From positions 32,135,871 through 32,199,870 of the forward strand of contig NC_081542.1 in the NCBI RefSeq assembly GCF_901000735.1: DNA of 64,000 nucleotides, read 5' to 3'. The notes under the pieces were generated by a model. It did not search any database. It was not told where the DNA came from and was given only the letters and a program-made list of their open reading frames with translations. Origin of the DNA: Corylus avellana. Taxonomy: Eukaryota; Streptophyta; Magnoliopsida; Fagales; Betulaceae. Made by a program: the position numbers and the translations under genes. Of the stretch, positions 58,201-64,000 are shown in pieces. How positions within the stretch are numbered: the first letter of the stretch is position 1; each line of letters begins with the position of its first letter.

Positions 58201-61200
58201 TTAATATATATATATATATATATATTGTCTTATATTTCTTTTCTTTATGTAGGTCCTAAATGCTTGTGTTCAGCGGAAACAATGGGAAGGAGCATTTTGG
58301 GTTTTGCAGCAGTTAAAGCAACAAGGGCAACATCCTTCTTCTACAACATATGGACTTGTCATGGAGGTAATAGCTGCCTCTTGTTTGTTTCTTGCTGCCC
58401 ATTATTTTACTATTATATTAACAATTTGAATTCTGGTATGGAATTTACTTCATTTGTTCTGATAGTTGTTCTACTATTTTTTATTTGAATTGTAACAACC
58501 ATTTGAAAAGTTTAAAAAGTTATAAACAATTGCAGACATCCAAAGTTTTGAGTCAAAATTACACATATGCCATTTTTTTTTTTTGATAAGTAAATGTAAT
58601 ATATAGCAAAAACGCAAAGGGGCGCAACCCACTTACACGGGAGGTATAAATAGAGAGCGCCTAAGAGGGAGAGAAATGAAAAAGAAAATCAGAAAAGCTA
58701 ATCTTTAAAGGAGCTAGCCAAGTGGCCATCCAAGAGTAAAGAGTAAAGAGGAAAAAATGGGTCAATTCCTCTATAGTCCTAGTGGAATTATCAAAACATC
58801 TAGCATTTCTTTCATTCCATATACACCACATAAGACACAGATGGATCATCTTCCACACAACTGCTCTACGGGATCGACCTCCTGACCACCAACTCTCGAA
58901 CAAGTCTCTCACCTTGCAAGGCATGACCCAATGCAAGCCAAACCGAATAAAAATCAAATGCCAAAGAGCACTTGCGAGCTCACAGTGGAGAAGAAGATGA
59001 TCGACTGTCTCTCCGGACTTCTTGCACATACAACACCACTCCATAACCACTATATTCCTCTTACACAAAGTATCATGTGTCAAGATTTTGCCTAGAGCCG
59101 CTGTCCACCCAAAAAAAGCCACTCGCATAGGAGCTTTAGTGCGCCAAATGCTCTTCCAAGGAAACACCTCTTGATTGGAGTGGGACAAAGCCTTGTAGAG
59201 GGACTTAACCTCAAACTTTCCTTTCTTGGACGAAATCCAGCTCATACGATCTGCCACTCCTATGGAAATCTTGCAAGAATACAACCGATCAAAGAAAGGA
59301 GAAACCATATCCATCTCCCAATCTTGAACGGGCCGAACAAAAATGACATTCCATTCAACTCTCCCACTCCTCCAAGTAAAATTATCCTTCACCCAACTCT
59401 CCCACTCCTTCAAAATCACACATATGCCATTTTAAAGGATCATAATGAAATATCCTAATGAGACTTCAGATTGTGGCTCATGCTAACCTTTCATAATATA
59501 CTTTTGGTTTCATATTTATGTTTTTAATTTCGTAATTGGCTTCAGAACATAAAGGGGAAACTTATTTAACTGTAATTGAGTTAAAGTCATAGCCTTCAAT
59601 CGATGTTCAAATTTCTCGAGTGTAATTTGATGTGGCAACAATAGCCTAAGGTTCATAAAATATGTGACTCAATTCTTCAACGGGAGAAATATTGTTAAAT
59701 CATCACTTGTCCTAAAAGCTTAAACTAATAGGAAGAAATAAATTTAATCATTTAATTATATTCTAACACTCCCTCTCACGCATGGGATCAACTTCATTTT
59801 AACAGGTGAAGCCTAACACGTGAAATATTTAATTTAAATGGGGAGTGAATTGACGGAATTCAGGACCTTGGACTCTAATACCATATTAAATCACCACTTG
59901 TCCTAAAATCTTAAGCTAATAGGAAGAGATTAATTTAATCATTTAATTATATTCTAACAAATATATATATACATTTTCTGTCTAAAGTTCATATGTCATA
60001 TTTTTTTAGGATTTATGAAACGGGTAATGGGTTGCTTGTTATTTTGTGGATTGTCCTGAATATCCCTTTTAATTTGCGATTGTTAACCAGGAAACTCTAT
60101 ACCTGAGTGTTTTTCACTTGAGCAGGTGATGTTTGCATGTGGCAAGTACAACTTGGTTCATGATTTTTTCAGAAAATTGAAGAAATCTTCTATTCCAAAT
60201 GCTTTAACATATAAAGGTACTTTATTTAGCTTCTTTTCTTTTAAATAGTATTGTCTATAGTGTCATTATGACAACGACTTCTATTATACACAGTTCTTGT
60301 GAATACACTTTGGCAAGAAGGTAAAACCGATGAGGCTGTGTCTGCCGTTCAAGACATGGAAAGACGAGGGATAGTAGGTTCTGCAGCTCTTTATTATGAC
60401 CTTGCTCGCTGTCTTTGTAGTGCTGGAAGGTGCCAAGAAGCATTAGAACAGGTTCTTTTTGTTTTGCTTCATCTTACTTTTTCACATTTTTATTTGTAGA
60501 TTTCCTATGTATTTAAGTTTTGTTAGGCTGGTATGTCAACTTGCATTAGTGGATAACATTCCTATTTTTGAGAAGTAAAGCAATCTTATTAAATTGTAGA
60601 GGGGCATAACCCAAGTAAACAAGGAGAATACAAGAGAAACACCCACTTAGGGAGAAGATGCATATTTCATATTCTCAAAAATCATTGTTTTAGGGTTTCA
60701 TGTGAGTTTACTCACCTTGGGCATAGTAATCCTCTACAAAATCTCCCTTGAAGTGCTCGGTTCCCTCATCTGCAATGTATTTTATCATTAATTGGGCGTC
60801 TAAATCCTAAACCCTAAACCCTAGTCTAGCACTTAACTCTGAAGTTTTCTACATTCTGCCAAGTACCATTAGAACGTTGTCTGAACAATGCTCAAACAGT
60901 TCACACCATTAGAACGGTTTTACCGTTCTAATGATTCACACAGCATTAGAGCAATACACTATTTATTGTCTTCTACCTCCAAAAAATCTCACTTTTTTCC
61001 TCCTACAAGTTCCCCAGTGGCTTTAAAGCCTTCAAAGATGCTTCCTTTTCCTCCTTTAACACAGTTAAGGACCTCAAAACGAGATCTTTTACAATAGAAA
61101 TCCAAAAGTTACCAACTTTCCTTCCTTTCCATTTCCTTTCTCCAACCACACTCCAAGATATCCTAAATCTACTCATCACTGTACTCCTACCTTAAGGACA

Positions 61201-63931
61201 ATCTCATTACAGGGCCTAAAACTCGATCTTGGTCTCATCCATCCAAGATATGATATACCATCTACCAAAACTTAAGGTTTTTCATTGAATAACCTTTGCT
61301 TTTTCTCACCACACCACAACTCTAACATATACACACAATAAACACTACCATAAATCACAACTTCAGCATGCATAAACGAAATAGACCAAAGAAAAGAAGG
61401 GAGGGAGGGGGGAGGAGGTGTTAAGCTCCTTGAAGATTTGAAGCTCAAACCTCCAAAAACCTCTCTTTTGGCTCTTTCTCTCTTCTTCACTCACTTTCTC
61501 TCTTGTTGGTGGCTTTGGACGAGTGAAATGGGTGTTAGGGTTTATCATGGGGTTTAAATAGAGCTCTCTCCCGTGTTTGCAAGTTTTGGACTTATCAAAA
61601 TCGCATGACAATGGCACCTTTAGAATGGTCTTTGAGTCGTTTAAACGATAGGGTTTCAATTTATCCTACTTGACTTTTTGTGCATACTGTTCGAATGGTC
61701 CAGCTCTCTTGTTCAAATGGTAGGGTTTCCTGTTATCCTACGTGGCTTCCCGCACATATCGTCCACTCTCTCTCATTTGAATGGTATTGAACCATATTTC
61801 ACCAAATGTTCCCAAATTTTGTTTTCCTCCATTTTTTTGGGTTCATGCCTAATTGCTACCTTTACTATTGTCTCTTATTAATCTCTTAAGCCTTTATTAA
61901 GGAGTTCTCAATCTTAGGTTAAAATGGGGGTATTACACTTGTTTTCGTGGCAATAAGAGCAATAAAAGATGTGTTGAGACTTCTTTCAAACTTACTGCGA
62001 GCATGGAACTCATGAAAAGCATTTATTTCATCTTTTTTTAGAACCTCCTAACTAGACTGGGAAAAACCATCGGGGCCCGAGGCCTTATTGCCGTTAAGTG
62101 CTTTCAGCACCTCTATCACCTCACTCTCCTCAAAAGCTCTTTCCAACCACAAAGCCTCGTCCTCATCAACAGAGTTAGTGGTAGGAACATATCTAGCTTC
62201 AGCCTCGAGTGAATTGTTCTGAATAAAGATGAGTGTAGAACTGCTATATATGCTCACTAACCTCTGTAGCGTTTGAAGAAATGGAGTTGTTGATCCCTAT
62301 CCACGTTATTGATAGAACTTCATTTGAGTGCATGGGCTGTACACTTGCATGAATGTATTAAGTTCATAGAGTTAAGGCAGCTGAATGACATGCTTTGAAG
62401 CACATGGTGAATTATCTTTGTTTTTGCTTGTTCTTCACAGCTTTCACCAATGTTTACCCCGTAGATGTTAGTTGTTATCACTAAAATCAATACTAAAATG
62501 TTTACCCCGTAGATGTTAGCTGTTATCGCTAAAATCAATACCAAGGCAAACAAGTCTTATATCTGAACGACTTAGGCTTGGAAATGCAATTCTTTTTCAT
62601 CATTGAGCTCTAGGCATAGACCTTGAATTGATAGGCTTCATCTGCATTAACTTTTTAGATCATTCTGCATATTCTGTTTGTTCACAATATTCTGAATTGA
62701 TAGATAGAAAATACGGAGGCTCATTATCACGAAAGTGTCACTAGGAGAATATGTAAGACCTAAGACATTTCATAGCAAAATCATTACTGTTAAATTGTAC
62801 TTGGGGTTACATCATGGTTAAGTAGACATCATTGTCCTGGCCATTGATGAACCATTCTCTAATCTATATGACATTTGTACTGTCATATTCCTTTATCCAC
62901 TTACTGAAGTGGTTCCTTTGTATTATTGCTTCTGCAGAGTGTGCATGCCCTAACTCCTACACAAAGTAAATAATATTTGGACTAGAGCATTGCCTGTGGA
63001 TCAAGCAATTTAGTGATGTTTTTCTTCTTCTCTTTTTTTTTTTTTGGGTAATGCTCAAGATGAATGAATATCCCATCTGCTTCTCCACTCCACATAATAA
63101 ATTGAGAGCAATGTAGCATATAATGGTGGACCTCGGCAGTTTTCCTGCCCAGTACAACATTCCTACAGTGATGTATGATACTCCTTTTGGCCCCTTTCTT
63201 GGGATTGGCATATGGTAGTTTAAGGTAGCCTATCATATATGGCTCACCTGTCCAATGATGTGATTCAAAGGTCACGCTGCTTTGCTGTCCCAGATATCAA
63301 CAAAAGTCATGCATGCGAGAGCCCCAGCTAATAATTTTTTTGGCAGCCATAGAGAGAAAGTATAGGGATGGTTACAATAATCACATCTTGCTGAGCTACT
63401 TTCCTCGACTGTACATTCTATTCTGTATATAATTTAATTCTATTTATGGGTTATGGCTAAGCAGCTTGATTGCATATTGCATATTAATTATTTTTTCAGA
63501 TCGAGAAGATATGCAAAGTTGCTAATAAGCCTCTAGTGGTGACTTACACCGGCTTAATTCAAGCTTGTTTTGACTCTGGAAACATTCAAGATGGAGCATA
63601 CGTTTTCAATAAAATGCAGAACTTTTGCTCCCCAAATCTTGTTACATATAATGTAATGCTGAAAGCTTACCTAGCACATGGGATGTTTGATGAAGCAAGT
63701 GAACTGTTCCACAAGATGTCAGAAGATGGGAACCATATCAGCAGGAAATCTGATTACAGGGTTCGAGTAATACCAGATATCTACACATTCAACACCATGT
63801 TAGATGCATGCATTGCAGACAAGAGGTGGGATGATTTTGAGAATATTTACAGAAGGATGCTGCACCATGGGTATCACTTCAATGCAAAACGCCATCTTCG
63901 AATGATATTGGATGCTTCTAGAGCTGGAAAG
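49243..63931 (+). CDS. EMB2279: Chloroplast-type pentatricopeptide repeat protein (EMB2279/At1g30610-like), 3' end beyond window
   Basis: Exons: 49243-50426, 51560-51751, 55155-55236, 55359-55550, 58253-58366, 60126-60216, 60294-60451 and 63500-63931. Phases join with GT-AG sites, giving 815 codons before the window ends. Residues 1-50 look like a plastid transit peptide. Up to about 390 is a charged, low-complexity region (an N-terminal extension typical of this subgroup). PPR motifs then run from GADIDMPEWMF on, including YTTALDVIGKANRPVEALNVF, VVYNAVLNACVQRKQWEGA, ALTYKVLVNTLWQEGKTDEA, VVTYTGLIQACFDSGNIQDGA, NLVTYNVMLKAYLAHGMFDEA and TFNTMLDACIADKRWDDF. PPR proteins bind organelle RNA; the Arabidopsis relative is needed for embryo and plastid development. 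The closest alternative is the DG1 (At5g67570) paralogue. The exon 1 donor is weak (CG|GTCTGC). Confidence 0.9.
50886..51038 (-). mobile_element. LINE 3' tail in PPR intron 1, with TSD
   Basis: A T-rich start and GCTTTATTAGCCAAAATC... resemble a plant LINE 3' UTR read on the minus strand. AAGAAAGAAGAG flanks it at 50874-50885 and 51039-51050, so it is a very short 5'-truncated insertion. Confidence 0.65.
51752..52396. other. PPR intron 2, unique AT-rich part
   Basis: No gene or clear repeat is visible here. The intron runs from 51752 to 55154 and holds the Cassandra element and a truncated LINE further right. Confidence 0.45.
52402..53013 (-). mobile_element. Cassandra TRIM retrotransposon with 5S-rRNA-like LTRs
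   Basis: Two direct repeats of 230 bp (52402-52631 and 52784-53013) flank a 152 bp interior. On the minus strand each LTR begins TGTGACGTCCCACAT; the 3' LTR ends TGTTGCA. Each holds a 5S-rRNA-derived stretch: on the plus strand GACTTCCCAGGAGG.CACCCATCCTGGTACTACTC, then CACGCTTAACT.CGGAGTTCT.ATGGGATC. Next to the right LTR, TGATATCAGAGTC is a good match to the initiator-Met tRNA primer-binding site. The direct repeat GAAGG lies at 52397-52401 and 53014-53018. It has no coding capacity, as expected of Cassandra. It is inserted antisense in PPR intron 2. Confidence 0.93.
53019..53817. other. PPR intron 2, AT-rich part
   Basis: No gene is visible. There is a local repeat of ATTATTTTGCTTCCCATT near 53661 and 53709. 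Confidence 0.4.
53838..54403 (-). mobile_element. 5'-truncated LINE in PPR intron 2, with TSD
   Basis: A T tract and GATAAGTAATAAACC start the element (tail side). Decayed minus-strand frames read as the ORF2 C-terminus (CCMCKRNGELVDHLVLHC, then [23 protein letters not shown]). Flanks GACAATGCTCTAACTATTT (53818-53836) and GACAATCCTCTAATTATTT (54404-54422) are a duplication with two mismatches. An internal repeat of GGATTTTGCCAAGAGC lies near its right end. It is older than the full-length LINE. Confidence 0.85.
54424..55154. other. PPR intron 2, right part
   Basis: No gene or repeat is recognised. The acceptor TTTTGTAG at 55147-55154 closes the intron. Confidence 0.4.
55551..56619. other. 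PPR intron 4, left part
   Basis: No gene is seen. T-rich and ATT-repeat tracts are at 55825-55850 and 56207-56232. Confidence 0.4.
56620..57720 (+). mobile_element. Decayed LINE in sense orientation in PPR intron 4
   Basis: In several plus frames broken by stops, fragments of LINE ORF2 can be read in order. A VMVELIRL...FQAGLSRQG stretch lies after the RT palm region. Then come ESKYRKIELVPIGEVG (57 residues downstream of the lost FADD box), ALFGKWLW near 57260, and KVAAFALTAALPILEKILTID near 57640-57705. The borders are unclear. This is the oldest LINE in the window and the only sense-oriented one in this gene. Confidence 0.6.
57584..57909 (+). repeat. Short direct repeat around the decayed LINE
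   Basis: TTGGTGTGAGTGCTTTGTTCATAAAGCTGA.TGGTT occurs at about 57584-57620 and again at about 57871-57907, 287 bases apart. It may be an internal duplication or a remnant of an insertion. Confidence 0.6.
58204..58226. repeat. (TA)n microsatellite before PPR exon 5
   Basis: About eleven TA units lie 27 bases upstream of exon 5, next to the polypyrimidine tract. Length changes here could touch acceptor recognition. Confidence 0.85.
58577..59411 (-). mobile_element. 5'-truncated LINE in PPR intron 5, with 22 bp TSD
   Basis: The tail (T tract, GATAAGTAAATG, GGGGCGCAACCCACTTACAC) is followed by an open minus-strand frame (to 58661) for the last 250 or so residues of ORF2: KSIWRTKAPMRVAFFGWTAA, CCMCKKSGETVDHLLLHC and WCIWNERNARCFDN. 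AAAAT.ACACATATGCCATTTT flanks it at 58555-58576 and 59412-59433, with one mismatch. It is of the same subfamily as the LINE at 41219-47125. Confidence 0.92.
59434..60125. other. PPR intron 5, right part
   Basis: No gene is visible. AAATCA.CACTTGTCCTAAAA.CTTAA.CTAATAGGAAGA.A followed by AATCATTTAATTATATTCTAACA occurs twice, near 59697-59769 and 59885-59958. This suggests a small element or a local duplication of about 190 bp. Confidence 0.5.
60566..60655 (-). mobile_element. LINE 3' tail remnant in PPR intron 7
   Basis: GAGAAGTAAAGCAATCTTATTAAA and GAGGGGCATAACCCAAGTAAAC correspond to the tail end of the LINE subfamily at 41219. Only the 3' UTR remains. Confidence 0.65.
60656..61499. other. 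PPR intron 7, left part
   Basis: No gene is visible. It includes CCTAAACCCTAAACCCTAG at 60806-60824, two and a half telomere-like units, and a perfect hairpin at 60909-60933. Confidence 0.45.
60909..60933. repeat. Perfect small hairpin
   Basis: ATTAGAACGGT and ACCGTTCTAAT are exact inverted copies separated by TTT. The ATTAGAACG word also occurs just before, near 60868. Confidence 0.9.
61500..61935. repeat. LTR-like remnant in PPR intron 7
   Basis: GTTCGAATGGTCC, TTCAAATGGTAGGG and CCTACGTGGCTTCCCGC resemble words in 7190-7440, ending near ATGGGGGTATTACAC. It is possibly an LTR end. No paired ends were found. Confidence 0.3.
61940..62260 (-). mobile_element. LINE ORF2 fragment in PPR intron 7
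   Basis: A minus-strand frame (62257-62048) reads LERAFEESEVIEVLKALNGNKASGPDGF, the segment just before and into the reverse-transcriptase start. A decayed continuation to about 61945 resembles the following FHE...SLNTSFIALI block. Neither LINE end is present, so it is an internal fragment. Confidence 0.75.
62450..62547 (+). repeat. Tandem duplication, 49 bp unit, two copies
   Basis: ATGTTTACCCCGTAGATGTT at 62450 recurs at 62499, and the rest of the unit (TGTTATC.CTAAAATCAATA) also repeats with a few differences. Confidence 0.9.
62548..63499. other. PPR intron 7, right part
   Basis: No gene is visible. A T tract is at 63029-63045. The intron closes at the acceptor TTTTTTCAG, 63491-63499. 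Confidence 0.4.
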
Positions 63932-64000
63932 GTACTGCTCGTCTCCATCTCTTATTTTTCATCATGGCATAATTTACTATCTAGTGCTTGTTTTGATATC

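Noticed and set aside
60806..60824. Telomeric repeat
   Set aside because: Only about two and a half CCCTAAA units are present, too few for an interstitial telomere tract.
1..64000. CRISPR arrays, bacterial operons or a viral genome
   Set aside because: No spacer-repeat arrays were seen. Genes are spliced, and the reverse transcriptases are LINE-type with APE endonuclease, not viral.

Overview
The window is plant nuclear DNA. It has GT-AG spliced genes with AT-rich introns, plant-specific families (a CHUP1-type actin/chloroplast-positioning relative, an ALOG/LSH nuclear protein, a plastid-type PPR protein) and typical plant repeats (L1-type LINEs, a Cassandra TRIM, palindromic MITEs, a tRNA-derived SINE). 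LINE and SINE style suggest a woody eudicot, but the species cannot be fixed from the sequence.

The dominant fact is an assembly one. Three runs of exactly 100 N (9164-9263, 29349-29448, 38284-38383) divide the window into four contigs: C1 1-9163, C2 9264-29348, C3 29449-38283 and C4 38384-64000. C1 begins inside a CHUP1-like gene that is present again, complete, across C2 and C3. The end of C1 (5170-9163) is repeated almost base for base as the start of C4 (38384-42377). C3 carries the same flank without the LINE found in C1 and C4, and its last 1.1 kb reappears in C4 beyond the LINE. The simplest reading is two haplotypes laid end to end: haplotype X = C1 joined to C4, haplotype Y = C2 joined to C3. 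If so, the two CHUP1-like copies are alleles of one gene.

Layout. C1: 5' five exons of the CHUP1-like gene (minus strand), a flank with a hAT-like repeat, SINE, MITEs and an LTR-like remnant, then the 3' end of a LINE. C2: MITEs, an intronless LSH gene (12057-12731, minus), a large imperfect inverted repeat (about 13.5-24.0 kb) holding a nearly complete LINE, a second palindrome (24.78-26.55 kb), then the 3' part of the complete CHUP1-like gene (26723-31905). C3: its 5' part and flank, with a 1.04 kb long-TIR Mutator-like insertion absent from the other haplotype. C4: the flank again, a full-length LINE (41219-47125) bounded by a 14 bp target-site duplication, then a PPR gene (49243 to beyond the right edge, plus strand, eight exons in view). 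Its introns hold several 5'-truncated LINEs and a Cassandra TRIM.

The three host genes are ordinary, unlinked plant functions: cytoskeleton-linked organelle or cell-shape control, developmental transcription regulation, and plastid RNA processing. Nothing suggests a gene cluster or a new biochemical system. What deserves a second look is the structure: two scaffolded haplotypes, paired filled and empty transposon sites, nested palindromes, and a group of long-TIR and MITE elements sharing termini and 9 bp target duplications.
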